A stretch of DNA of 49,469 nucleotides from a virus, in IMG/VR virus record IMGVR_UViG_3300021373_003347, positions 1 through 49,469 of that record; one strand, 5' to 3'. This document shows, piece by piece, positions 14,628 through 22,078 of this stretch (position 1 is its first letter; every line of letters begins with the position of its first letter). The translations under genes and the position numbers were made by a program. The notes beneath the pieces are model-generated. The model did not search any database. It was given only the letters and a program-made list of their open reading frames with translations, and was not told where the DNA came from.

Positions 14628-16605
14628 TACCTGCTGAGAAATAATTGCTTGAATTATCTTCATCCAAAGTTCTATTATAATCTACACCGACAATAGCATA
14701 TTCATTTATTTCTTGTTCAAAACCAATTCTTATATTAGTGGCATCATTGTCGCCAATGTTTTTACTAAATGTAGCGGTAATTGGTCCTTCATCAATATTG
14801 AAACCTATTGTACCATATCTGTATGTAGCGTCTGCTTCATCATGAGTTAAAACAGCTTGAACATCTCCGGTTTCAGTCCATCCATCAGTGCTTGATTTTC
14901 CGATAGTTAATCCACCGAAAGGTCTAACAGAACCAGTTGATTTTTCAATTGTTAGCCCAGCAGAAACGTCAGAAGCTGATGTTTCACCTGCCGCAGAAAA
15001 AGTACCGATTGTTCTTGAATATTCAATATCAGATTTAGCCATGTTTACTCGTCCTACGACGGTAATGTCTTTATCTTCTATTGCCTTTCCTAATTCAGCA
15101 GACACAGCGTTTGTTGTTATTTCACCATCGCCGCCTTCTGACATTTCAGTATCAATTCTATTAATACCTAGGCTTAGTCTTAACGCATCGTCGGTTACAA
15201 GTGTGTGACCAAGACCAACCACCGTTGATGTTGCTTCGTAGTTATCACCCATCGAATGGTTAATGCGACCTACTGATACGCCATCAGCTATATTTAAATT
15301 GCGATGAGTATTTAATCCGATTAATTGCGATGCTTGATCCATACGTCCAACGAATGAACCTGGATCAGTTACAGTTACAACAGCATCATTACGAACAACT
15401 GTAGTTGATGTTGGAGTACCGTCTGTAACAACTTCGCTGCCGTCACTCATAGTATCAGTAGTTCTAACAAAGCTTGTGGTTGTTACATCCATCGGTGTTG
15501 TTACAGTCGTAGTAGTTTCACGGTCAATAGTTTGAACACCGTCAGCTGTAGATGAGTCATGCGTTGTGATTGCACCAGTTAAAACAGGTAGTGTTGTGCT
15601 TATTGCTTCTGATGTTGAAGTAATAGTTTCGGTTGCGGTACTTACAACTGTTGGTGCTCCGCCGCTTTCGGCAGCATCTGTTGCTGATCCAACATCATCA
15701 AGTGACCACCCTGTAGGTAATTCACCAGGAGTACCACCGCCTGCTCCACCATCTACTGCATCATCAAGTGCATCAAACGCTGATGGGCCGAAGATATAAG
15801 CATATTTTGCTGTAAGAATGTCGCCTGTTGATACACCAGTCCAAGACCAACTAATACCAATAGTATCATCTGAATTGCCGTAATTGACAGCATTGCCTTC
15901 GGCATCTGTATAACTTGTTCCGTTATATCCATCTGCTTCTTGTGACCAACCATTGACGCCTGCAGTAGTGTTTGTATCCGTTGAATAAACACCTAATGCA
16001 TACTTTGAAACAGTTGCTTCTGAAAAGGCAATGTTTGTATCAGGAACACCTGAATACCCAAGTACGTTATCTGTTGATGAACTATCTCCCGGCATACCTT
16101 GTGAGTCTGGGTCAATAAATTTACCATATGCTACAGTATCAGCATCAGAACCTGCGGTAATTTTTGTTTCAACATCAATGTATGGTTTATTATCTTCTAA
16201 TGTAAATGTATTTTCAACATTCCATGTACCGCCATCAACATCAACATCACCACTCCAAGTCATGCTGTCTGTGCCGTCTGTTAAACCGTCAGAGTCAACG
16301 ATAGTTTTTGAGCCTGTATTATTATTTGCTTTATTTGTGCCATCTACCTTTAGTGCTTGTCCGTCAAACGGCGAGCCAGGCGTCAGATAATCATAACTAG
16401 AATTAAATGTACCCGAACCTTCAGGATCAAATAACAGGCCCGGTGATGTACTTCCGCCAGAGCCAAATGTGCCTGAGTCTTTATTAATGCCAGCTTTAAC
16501 CCATTGGTTCTCAAGTAAACCGTGAGATGATGTTTGTAAACTCGAAGTATCAGCAATAGCCCAGCTTGGTATGACTAATGCAGTTGTTAATAGTAAATGT
16601 TTCAT
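14611..16605 (-). CDS. Secreted outer-membrane beta-barrel protein with passenger-like region
   Basis: 664 residues. Signal peptide MKHLLLTTALVIPSWAIA, then a Gly/Ser/Asp/Thr-rich region with few Lys or Arg (about 20-300, beta-sandwich-like), a GTPGELPTGW linker, a Thr/Val/Ser-rich stalk (about 315-420), and a C-terminal barrel of about 230 residues with alternating strands that ends in IKIRF, the terminal-Phe signal for BAM insertion. The layout is like an autotransporter or a barrel-anchored adhesin. It is the last gene of the curli-like late operon, overlapping its upstream gene by 4 nt. It likely changes the host surface late in infection; function is inferred. Confidence 0.75.
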   Translation of the reverse strand: MKHLLLTTALVIPSWAIADTSSLQTSSHGLLENQWVKAGINKDSGTFGSGGSTSPGLLFDPEGSGTFNSSYDYLTPGSPFDGQALKVDGTNKANNNTGSKTIVDSDGLTDGTDSMTWSGDVDVDGGTWNVENTFTLEDNKPYIDVETKITAGSDADTVAYGKFIDPDSQGMPGDSSSTDNVLGYSGVPDTNIAFSEATVSKYALGVYSTDTNTTAGVNGWSQEADGYNGTSYTDAEGNAVNYGNSDDTIGISWSWTGVSTGDILTAKYAYIFGPSAFDALDDAVDGGAGGGTPGELPTGWSLDDVGSATDAAESGGAPTVVSTATETITSTSEAISTTLPVLTGAITTHDSSTADGVQTIDRETTTTVTTPMDVTTTSFVRTTDTMSDGSEVVTDGTPTSTTVVRNDAVVTVTDPGSFVGRMDQASQLIGLNTHRNLNIADGVSVGRINHSMGDNYEATSTVVGLGHTLVTDDALRLSLGINRIDTEMSEGGDGEITTNAVSAELGKAIEDKDITVVGRVNMAKSDIEYSRTIGTFSAAGETSASDVSAGLTIEKSTGSVRPFGGLTIGKSSTDGWTETGDVQAVLTHDEADATYRYGTIGFNIDEGPITATFSKNIGDNDATNIRIGFEQEINEYAIVGVDYNRTLDEDNSSNYFSAGIKIRF

Positions 16606-16964
16606 TGCTTCTCCCGTGGATTTAGTATAAATTCTATTCCTAATACAATTCCTCCTCGAGCTGCAGAGCCGTCGGATTCAAATGCCGTAGTCCCAAATAA
16701 TCTTATATTATCCACGTAATCGTAGGTTACCCTACCATAAGGAGCTATTGGATGTGGCCTATAGCCTGTAGCCACACCTCCTTCTATTGCAATATCACCA
16801 TAACTATATTTTATTCCTGAGTATACACTCAATTTTTCGACGCTGTTATAATATGCGCCTGCGATATATTTATCATTAGTTAATCTTATATGAGGATGAA
16901 TTTCATTATAATCTTGAGAAAGACCCAAATGTGTTGACAAAGCCAAACTTAAAATTAAATCCAT
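16602..16964 (-). CDS. Small outer-membrane beta-barrel-like protein
   Basis: 120 residues. A short hydrophobic N-terminus (MDLILSLALSTHLGLSQ) is followed by alternating polar/aromatic strands (YIAGAYYNS, LSVYSGIKYSYG, IAIEGGVATGY, YGRVTYDYV, GGIVLGIEFIL) as in small 6-8 strand barrels. Glycine turns separate the strands. It starts on the stop codon of the 36-residue gene (TAATG) and its stop overlaps the large barrel gene. PagP/PagL-like enzymes have a similar size, but no catalytic residues can be identified, so enzyme activity is not claimed. Confidence 0.6.
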   Translation of the reverse strand: MDLILSLALSTHLGLSQDYNEIHPHIRLTNDKYIAGAYYNSVEKLSVYSGIKYSYGDIAIEGGVATGYRPHPIAPYGRVTYDYVDNIRLFGTTAFESDGSAARGGIVLGIEFILNPREKQ

Positions 16965-17074
16965 TACTCAGCCTGCTCAATATGTGTATCAATTTGGGTT
17001 GTTATTTTGTTTGCTGCCCACCAACCGAATGCTGTAAAAAATCCTGCTATGAAAAACGCGACGACTGTATCCAT
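16964..17074 (-). CDS. 36-residue single-span membrane protein
   Basis: The reverse frame starts MDTVVAFFIAGFFTAFGWWAAN, a single membrane span, followed by a short polar tail (KITTQIDTHIEQAE). A strong TAGGAGAAGTA ribosome binding site precedes it. Its stop is shared with the next ATG (TAATG). Small proteins with G-F-F-T-A-x-G-W-W near the N-terminus are frequent in marine phages, from memory, without known function. Position in the late export operon suggests a membrane accessory or holin-like role (inference). Confidence 0.65.
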   Translation of the reverse strand: MDTVVAFFIAGFFTAFGWWAANKITTQIDTHIEQAE

Positions 17075-17082
17075 TACTTCTC

Positions 17083-17961
17083 CTAGTTGTGTTGCTCGAC
17101 ACTTACGACACATCCATTTGGATCATTACATACACCACTTAAAGAAAATGATTTAGCAGAAGTGTCGGTTTGTTGGCTAAGTGTTACATTATAGGCAGGA
17201 CCATATATGCTTTCTACTGAAATGGTTGCTGACGCTGAATTTGTTCCACGTTGGTTTACATCAATTACGTTATAGTTGCCAGAAACTTCAATGGTTGCAG
17301 TTTTTTGTCCGCCATTACCATGCTGATAAGTTGTAACATCATTACCATCGCCAGAAATATCAAGGTCCAATGTATGCTTTTGATTTCCTTTTTGTGTCAT
17401 TCCAACATCATTGCTATCACCGGTAATTTCTGCGGTTAATTCATGCCTACCATAAGTTTGATTAATTTGTCCTTGATCAGTTTGTCCGGCCTTAATATCA
17501 TTATAATCACCAGTAATGGTAACCGTTGCAGTGTGGTCACCGCCTTCTGACAAGTCAGTTGTACCATCAGGATGCTTACCTTGCCACACCACCAGGTCAT
17601 TATTATTACCTGTTACCATTGCAGTAATCATTCCGCTGTCACCACCGCCACCTTGATAAAAATCTATGTTATTGTTATCACCATCTAACATTCCTGCGAT
17701 ACCATGATACTGTCCTATTTGTACCATATCAACCGTATTGTTGTCACCTTCAATACCTTTAGTCTGTCCACTTACACCAGTTATATAATTCTGACTGCCA
17801 TCTTGGGTGATAGTTAACGTAAAGTCGTCACCTGTTTGATACATATAAACTTCATTTGGTCCACTATTTGATTTGGATGATGTCAATATTATTATTACCA
17901 ACGCCAAGACGGTAATCCCAAACATACTCGTCCTGTTGTTGGATATTAATCGTATATCCAT
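17083..17961 (-). CDS. Curlin-repeat protein (CsgA/CsgB-like), second copy
   Basis: 292 residues from ATG 17961, chosen for GGAG spacing and a basic n-region; ATGs at 17976 and 17925 are alternatives. A hydrophobic export segment (ITVLALVIIILTSS) is followed by at least eight repeats of about 22-45 residues with the curlin pattern G-D-x-N-x-I/V-x-x-x-Q-x-G (for example GDNNTVDMVQIG, TGDYNDIKAGQT, TGDSNDVGMTQKG, SGDGNDVTTYQHG). The paired Gln and Asn ladders are those that stack in curli amyloid. It would be exported through the CsgG-like pore encoded upstream. Its 5' part overlaps the FecR gene by about 98 nt in another frame. Confidence 0.8.
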   Translation of the reverse strand: MDIRLISNNRTSMFGITVLALVIIILTSSKSNSGPNEVYMYQTGDDFTLTITQDGSQNYITGVSGQTKGIEGDNNTVDMVQIGQYHGIAGMLDGDNNNIDFYQGGGGDSGMITAMVTGNNNDLVVWQGKHPDGTTDLSEGGDHTATVTITGDYNDIKAGQTDQGQINQTYGRHELTAEITGDSNDVGMTQKGNQKHTLDLDISGDGNDVTTYQHGNGGQKTATIEVSGNYNVIDVNQRGTNSASATISVESIYGPAYNVTLSQQTDTSAKSFSLSGVCNDPNGCVVSVEQHN

Positions 17962-19009
17962 ATTGCTGCTCCACATATATTCTTAGGTGGTGATAATAAC
18001 CACTATCGTCTCTTTCAAAAATCCAACTAGGATCTTCTCTGTTTAAAGTAATTCTTGTTACAGGATCATAACCTTCTTCTCTGAAATTAAAGAACTCGGC
18101 ATTCTGTGCATCTAATTCACCCATAAGTCTTCGCATTAAAGCAATGTTTAATTGTTCAACCATGTCGTGTAGTAGTTCACCGAGATAATAATCACTATCT
18201 CTTAAATCAAACTCTGTTAACCATATGTCTTTAATACTATCGGATAAAATATCAACATCCAAACCGTCAAAATTTAAGAAATCTATATCTAGGAAATCCG
18301 TCATTTGTTCTAATGGTTGCCCATCTTCTTCAAATAAAGGTTTTTTCTTTCTTAAAATCAAAAGGTTTGTTATGTCACTTTCATTAAGCGCCAATAATAA
18401 TGGCTTAGTTGGTTTTGTCCATCTGCTTTTTACTATTGTTGCCTGAAATGCTTTATTCATAATAACAAACCCGGTGTCAGACTCAACTGAAATTTCACCG
18501 GTCACGCAATTGGTTTTTCCGAGGGAGTCGATGGAACACGATGGTAATAATGTCACCATCGTGCCACCTATTTCATCAACCACCATAACGAAATCAGTAC
18601 CACGTACACCTATCGTTGCTGACGGTGTTTTGATGCTGACGTTTCTTCTGCTGTTCTTTGCAATTGCTCCAGACGCATAGCGTACTGTTCCCAATGTCGC
18701 ACGTAATCCCAGCTTACCAGTCCCAGCATTTGGGTCATAAACGAAATCATCAATTACTAACCTTGCGTGTTCGGTAATATCGACTCTCGTATCATCAATA
18801 AAGTCGATTCGCATTCGGCCTTTTGCTGTGACGGCGGTATCCATGGGTTGCACCCCAACACCTTGGCCACCATCAATAACATCTCTCCCACGCTCAATGA
18901 CTCCTGATCCTGAAAATTCACCGATTGCCCCCGCATCTTCATCTACAGCGCCAAAGCATAAGCTCGGTATCAGCAGAATGGCAATGAAGCCAATAGTATG
19001 AAATTTCAT
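17864..19009 (-). CDS. Secreted FecR-domain protein
   Basis: 381 residues. Signal peptide MKFHTIGFIAILLIPSLCFGA. A FecR domain at about 50-165 includes DTAVTAKGRMRIDFIDDT, then VDITEHARLVIDDF, LGTVRYASG and the diagnostic KTPSATIGVRGTDFVM. The C-terminal half is acidic and helical (EEDGQPLEQMTDFLDIDFL) and is not assigned. FecR-domain proteins sense or present signals in the periplasm and in many bacteria adjoin CHASE2 cyclase genes. Here it lies between two curlin-repeat genes; it starts on the stop codon of the first (TAATG-type junction). A periplasmic scaffold or sensor for the export system is an inference. Confidence 0.85.
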   Translation of the reverse strand: MKFHTIGFIAILLIPSLCFGAVDEDAGAIGEFSGSGVIERGRDVIDGGQGVGVQPMDTAVTAKGRMRIDFIDDTRVDITEHARLVIDDFVYDPNAGTGKLGLRATLGTVRYASGAIAKNSRRNVSIKTPSATIGVRGTDFVMVVDEIGGTMVTLLPSCSIDSLGKTNCVTGEISVESDTGFVIMNKAFQATIVKSRWTKPTKPLLLALNESDITNLLILRKKKPLFEEDGQPLEQMTDFLDIDFLNFDGLDVDILSDSIKDIWLTEFDLRDSDYYLGELLHDMVEQLNIALMRRLMGELDAQNAEFFNFREEGYDPVTRITLNREDPSWIFERDDSGYYHHLRIYVEQQYGYTINIQQQDEYVWDYRLGVGNNNIDIIQIK

Positions 19010-19746
19010 TAATCAGATTGTGTAATTTGAACATTTGCTGAATCTCCACTGAAAGTTGCGTTTACGAGATTATCGTAAATACCGCTTTGAACAATAATAA
19101 AATCTCCGCCGCCACCAGTAACTGTAAGATCTACTTCATGCCCATTAACATCACCATCTCCTGTGCTGTCAATAGCAATCAAGTTACCGGCACTATCAGC
19201 ATTAACATCGTAAGTTAAATGTGTACGATCTGTACCTGCTGTAAGTAATGTTGCGCTTGAATTAACATTAACATCAAAATTCTGATTTGTGCCATCAGCA
19301 TCAAGATAAAATGCGTTACCATCACCTGTAACAGTAAAGTCAGCAACTAAACTATCGGCATCTGCTGTTTCACCAATGTAAATCTTAAAGTCAGAATCAT
19401 CACCTATAACAGTAACATCAACCTGAACTGTTTCACAATTCAAACCTGATGCGGAATCACAAGTCATATCAACAGTGTTATCGTCACCTGTAAATGCCCA
19501 AGTACCTGTGTAGTTGTTACCATCAATGATAACGTCAATCTTGTTAAAATCACCTGTTTGGGTGATATTAAAAGTCATTGTATCACCCGTCAAAGTTGCA
19601 TCAGTGGTACTATCACCGAATTCGTTATCTTGCCCATCTTGTGTTATGTCTAAATCTAAATTGTCACCGCTTTGTGTAATGTAGATATCGTTGGCATAGG
19701 CTGCAGAACCAAACATCATCATAATCAAAAATATGAAATGCTTCAT
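19009..19746 (-). CDS. Curlin-repeat protein (CsgA/CsgB-like), first copy
   Basis: 245 residues. Signal peptide MKHFIFLIMMMFGSAAYA, cleaved before NDIYITQSGD. The mature protein opens with two good curlin units (ITQSGDNLDLDITQDGQDN and FNITQTGDFNKIDVIIDGNN), continues with more degenerate T-G-D-x-N repeats rich in Asp and Thr, and closes with FIIVQSG and VQITQSD. It is very acidic, unlike enteric CsgA. It is predicted to be an amyloid or beta-solenoid secreted via CsgG/CsgF. It directly follows csgG in the operon, with 2 nt between them. Confidence 0.8.
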   Translation of the reverse strand: MKHFIFLIMMMFGSAAYANDIYITQSGDNLDLDITQDGQDNEFGDSTTDATLTGDTMTFNITQTGDFNKIDVIIDGNNYTGTWAFTGDDNTVDMTCDSASGLNCETVQVDVTVIGDDSDFKIYIGETADADSLVADFTVTGDGNAFYLDADGTNQNFDVNVNSSATLLTAGTDRTHLTYDVNADSAGNLIAIDSTGDGDVNGHEVDLTVTGGGGDFIIVQSGIYDNLVNATFSGDSANVQITQSD

Positions 19747-19748
19747 TT

Positions 19749-20561
19749 CTATCCTCTTATCTCTTTTATTTTATACGACCATAATCCCTTATCGACCCCG
19801 TCTTTAACCAATTCTATCACACCCTGTTCTATTGCAGCCCTTACTGCATAGTTCACAGGTTCATTTACGGAATACCCATTTTCAACCTCAATATTTTCTT
19901 GTCCTAAATCAATAAATTTAAATACATCGGTTGAAGATCTGTAACTTGCAATTGATTTCTCAGTTGCGATACTCATTAACACCTTTCCTGAATTAACACT
20001 CACAAGTCTCATAACAACTGTTACTGTATCAACTCTATATTCTGTTGAGGCTCCGACTCCTAGGAATCTTGCACCTACTCCACCGGCCGCGGTATCGGAG
20101 TCATAACCTACAACACCACCTTCAAGTAATAAGCCGGCAAATAACATTGGCTGTAAAGGTGTCGGGCCTTTTTCTTTTTCTTTTTCATATACTTCACGCG
20201 TTTGGCGAATAAGCTGTCTTTCTTTAATTAGATTATCAATGCCAACTCTTTCAACTACCTCAAACCATGTTTGATTGCCCACATCTTGTAATGCTTTAAT
20301 TACCCAAACCTCAGCACCTTGAGTTACGGCACTTGATAATGATGAGTTGGAACTCGTCTTTCTTTGACCTGTCTTATCGGCAAATTCATAAACTGCAATT
20401 GTAATCTTTGGACCTGACAGTTCAGGAACGGCGAGTAATCTATCATCAATAGGACTTCCTGATAATGTTGGAGATTTATCAAGGTCACCTAAAACTTTCA
20501 AACTTCCGGGTGTTGCGCAGGCACTTAAAAAGAATATTAGTATGAAGGGTAAAAATCTCAT
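19749..20561 (-). CDS. csgG: Curli secretion channel CsgG (lipoprotein)
   Basis: 270 residues, almost the size of E. coli CsgG. A lipoprotein signal with lipobox LSAC (C15) is followed by LSGPKITIAVYEFADKTGQR (family P-x-x-I-x-V-A-V-Y-x-F-x-D-x-T-G-Q), AVTQGAEVWVIKAL, WFEVVERVGIDNLIKERQLI (family hallmark), LLLEGGVVGYDSD, and GARFLGVGASTEYRVDTVTVVMRLV. CsgG forms a nonameric pore in the outer membrane that exports curli subunits. It is preceded immediately by csgF and followed by curlin-repeat genes, so the order and partners support true curli-type export. CsgE is not found in the window. Confidence 0.95.
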   Translation of the reverse strand: MRFLPFILIFFLSACATPGSLKVLGDLDKSPTLSGSPIDDRLLAVPELSGPKITIAVYEFADKTGQRKTSSNSSLSSAVTQGAEVWVIKALQDVGNQTWFEVVERVGIDNLIKERQLIRQTREVYEKEKEKGPTPLQPMLFAGLLLEGGVVGYDSDTAAGGVGARFLGVGASTEYRVDTVTVVMRLVSVNSGKVLMSIATEKSIASYRSSTDVFKFIDLGQENIEVENGYSVNEPVNYAVRAAIEQGVIELVKDGVDKGLWSYKIKEIRG

Positions 20562-21023
20562 TTAGAAATTAAACTCCCCAGCACCTGGTATTGTGATTTC
20601 AGTAGTACTACCATCTGCTTCGGTAATCGTTAATGTGATAGAACCTGTTACCGGGTCTCTTAACCAAGCAATCGTATTATCTTCAAGGTCAGTTGAACCG
20701 CTGTTGGAACAACTGTCGCCACAATCGGCAAACATAGCATCAACCATTTGTTTGGATAACGTAGCGTAAATTCTTGACTCTACGTTGCGAAGGAATTTGG
20801 CTAAAGTAGTATTTTCTGCTTCTCGCTCAAGTTCATCGGCAATACGTTGTTGCTCGTCTTTATAATCTTGTTTTCTGTTGTGAGAAAGTTGTTCAACCGA
20901 CAAAACGTGAGTTGAATATCCATTACCATAATGAAAAGCGGGAGATTTAAATCCCCAAACTAATTCACTTGCTATTACCTGTGCCGGCATCATCACCGCC
21001 ACTATTGTTAATATTTTCTTCAT
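20562..21023 (-). CDS. csgF: Curli assembly factor CsgF
   Basis: 153 residues. Signal peptide MKKILTIVAVMMPAQVIAS, mature start ELVWGFKSPAFHYGNGYSTH. In E. coli CsgF the corresponding N-terminus (F-x-N-P-x-F-G-G-N) plugs into the CsgG pore; here the pattern F-x-S-P-x-F-H-Y-G-N-G is close. The central helix (YKDEQQRIADELEREAEN then LAKFLRNVESRIYATL) and the C-terminal strands (GSITLTITEADGSTTEITI) also follow the family. An insertion with two cysteines (CGDSC) is unusual. It directly precedes csgG with no gap and overlaps the membrane/coiled-coil gene upstream by 59 nt. Confidence 0.85.
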   Translation of the reverse strand: MKKILTIVAVMMPAQVIASELVWGFKSPAFHYGNGYSTHVLSVEQLSHNRKQDYKDEQQRIADELEREAENTTLAKFLRNVESRIYATLSKQMVDAMFADCGDSCSNSGSTDLEDNTIAWLRDPVTGSITLTITEADGSTTEITIPGAGEFNF

Positions 21024-21345
21024 CTACAACCCCAGTTGAATTAAACGCTTTACTACCTGCCTGATATTCGGCAACCAACCTATGCAACTCATCTTGTCGC
21101 TTAGGATTTAGTTTTGACCTATATTCAAGTACCATAGATAACTTGCTATTAAGTCTAATCATATCATTATCAAGCATACGTACACGATCTACTAATTTAA
21201 TCAAAGTAAACATCGCTTCACCTAGGACCGGATCAATTACTTCCGTAACCCATTTCCATATAAAAAATATAAAATAGCCCATTCCAAAAGCCGCAACTAT
21301 AGGAAATCCATATTCACTTATGGCTCCTGCAATGTCAAATTCCAT
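20965..21345 (-). CDS. Membrane-anchored coiled-coil protein (holin-like), copy 2
   Basis: 126 residues. N-terminal membrane span (about 10-32: YGFPIVAAFGMGYFIFFIWKW) followed by a long coiled coil (LGEAMFTLIKLVDRVRMLDNDMI onward) and a disordered Gly/Asn/Asp-rich end. It is a relative of the 92-residue protein at 21705: both start M-x-F, then G-F-P-I, a span, then L-D-x-R-V-x-x-x-x-N-D. The topology matches BhlA/UviB-type holin-like proteins. Its last 59 nt overlap the csgF signal peptide region. Expression just ahead of csgF suggests export and membrane permeabilisation are linked. Confidence 0.65.
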   Translation of the reverse strand: MEFDIAGAISEYGFPIVAAFGMGYFIFFIWKWVTEVIDPVLGEAMFTLIKLVDRVRMLDNDMIRLNSKLSMVLEYRSKLNPKRQDELHRLVAEYQAGSKAFNSTGVVDEENINNSGGDDAGTGNSK

Positions 21346-21346
21346 A

Positions 21347-21538
21347 TTATTCCTCGTTAATGTTTCCGTGATGCATCAACCAACCATCTTCATTAACTAT
21401 AAACTTATCGCCTGGTTTGTATAGATAATATTCTTTATCCGTACCGTCTTTTAGTTTTCCCATAACCTCTCCGGGCCAGTCACCTTTTATTTCAAAGTTT
21501 TTTCCAGCTTGATTAATCGCATATTCCATCCACATCAT
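21347..21538 (-). CDS. Small beta protein (63 residues), paired with 21535 gene
   Basis: The start MMWMEYAIN overlaps the stop of the 56-residue gene. It contains KEYYLYKPGDKFIVNEDGWLM, ending NINEE. The pattern K-x-G-D-x-x-x-V-x-x-x-G-x is shared with the 56-residue neighbour (NIGDIYRVGPNGYFELIEE), so the two look like diverged duplicates of a small SH3-like barrel. Function unknown. It lies in the late export operon with 1 nt between its stop and the next start. Confidence 0.6.
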   Translation of the reverse strand: MMWMEYAINQAGKNFEIKGDWPGEVMGKLKDGTDKEYYLYKPGDKFIVNEDGWLMHHGNINEE

Positions 21539-21705
21539 AGCGGCGGTCCTTCTTCAATTAACTCGAAGTAACCGTTTGGGCCAACTCGATAAATGTCACC
21601 GATATTTAGTTTCACGTCGTCAATAACAAAAAATTTATCATCGTCGTTATTGAGAATGCGAAAACCATTTTTAAATTTCATTAATAGTAAATCTTTCCAA
21701 AGCAT
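21535..21705 (-). CDS. Small beta protein (56 residues)
   Basis: The reverse frame MLWKDLLLMKFKNGFRILNN, then DDDKFFVIDDVKLNIGDIYR, then VGPNGYFELIEEGPPL. It starts on the stop of the 92-residue gene (TAATG) and ends inside the ATGATG of the 63-residue gene. It is likely to be a strand-rich small domain related to its neighbour. It was too short for routine ORF listing, but the precise overlaps at both ends strongly support that it is translated. No family is recognised. Confidence 0.65.
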   Translation of the reverse strand: MLWKDLLLMKFKNGFRILNNDDDKFFVIDDVKLNIGDIYRVGPNGYFELIEEGPPL

Positions 21706-21983
21706 TAATCTCTCCTTGCATCATCCTTGCCTTCATTTGCAGCTATGCGGTCAATGTTTGGTTTAACATTTAGAGCATAACTTAAAAGGGCATCAATTTT
21801 CACTAAATCGTTATTCATAGTCTGAACTCGGTTGTCCAAACCCGTCATAATATTTTTGAGGGAATTTACAGTGTCAGTAACGCTTGCAAGGATAAACTTA
21901 AGTGTGATAAATACAAATACACCGGCAGCTAGGGCACCAGCAATAGGGAAACCTACATCACCAACAAGCGTTAAAAAATCCAT
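21705..21983 (-). CDS. Membrane-anchored coiled-coil protein (holin-like), copy 1
   Basis: 92 residues. The N-terminus MDFLTLVGDVGFPIAGALAA leads into a single membrane span to about residue 35, then a coiled coil (TVNSLKNIMTGLDNRVQTMN) and a charged end (GKDDARRD). First gene of the late reverse operon; TATAAATA lies 21 nt upstream (22004-22011) and AGGAGTATTAATT provides the ribosome binding site. Related to the 126-residue protein at 20965. BhlA/UviB-type holin-like topology; holin function is an inference. Confidence 0.65.
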   Translation of the reverse strand: MDFLTLVGDVGFPIAGALAAGVFVFITLKFILASVTDTVNSLKNIMTGLDNRVQTMNNDLVKIDALLSYALNVKPNIDRIAANEGKDDARRD

Positions 21984-22003
21984 AATTAATACTCCTCTAC
22001 GGT

Positions 22004-22011
22004 TATTTATA
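22004..22011 (-). promoter_or_regulatory. T4-type late promoter for curli-like operon
   Basis: Forward TATTTATA gives TATAAATA on the reverse strand, 21 nt upstream of ATG 21983. No other gap big enough for a promoter occurs before 14611, so all twelve genes 21983-14611 may depend on it. Confidence 0.65.
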
Positions 22012-22023
22012 AGGCAAAAGTTG

Positions 22024-22052
22024 TTGACAAAGTAAATAAAGTTTGATATAGT
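22024..22052 (+). promoter_or_regulatory. TTGACA/TATAGT promoter for acyl carrier protein
   Basis: TTGACA (22024-22029), 17-nt spacer, TATAGT (22047-22052). The predicted start near 22059 leaves the AAGGA at 22067-22071 as the ribosome binding site for ATG 22079. Confidence 0.65.
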
Positions 22053-22078
22053 AGATACAGATGAATAAGGAATTGGAT

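Noticed and set aside
14888-16390. Forward ORFs of 77-119 codons across the large barrel gene
   Set aside because: Low-complexity Ser/Val/Pro translations antisense to a Thr/Ser/Gly-rich gene; no ribosome binding sites and no motifs.
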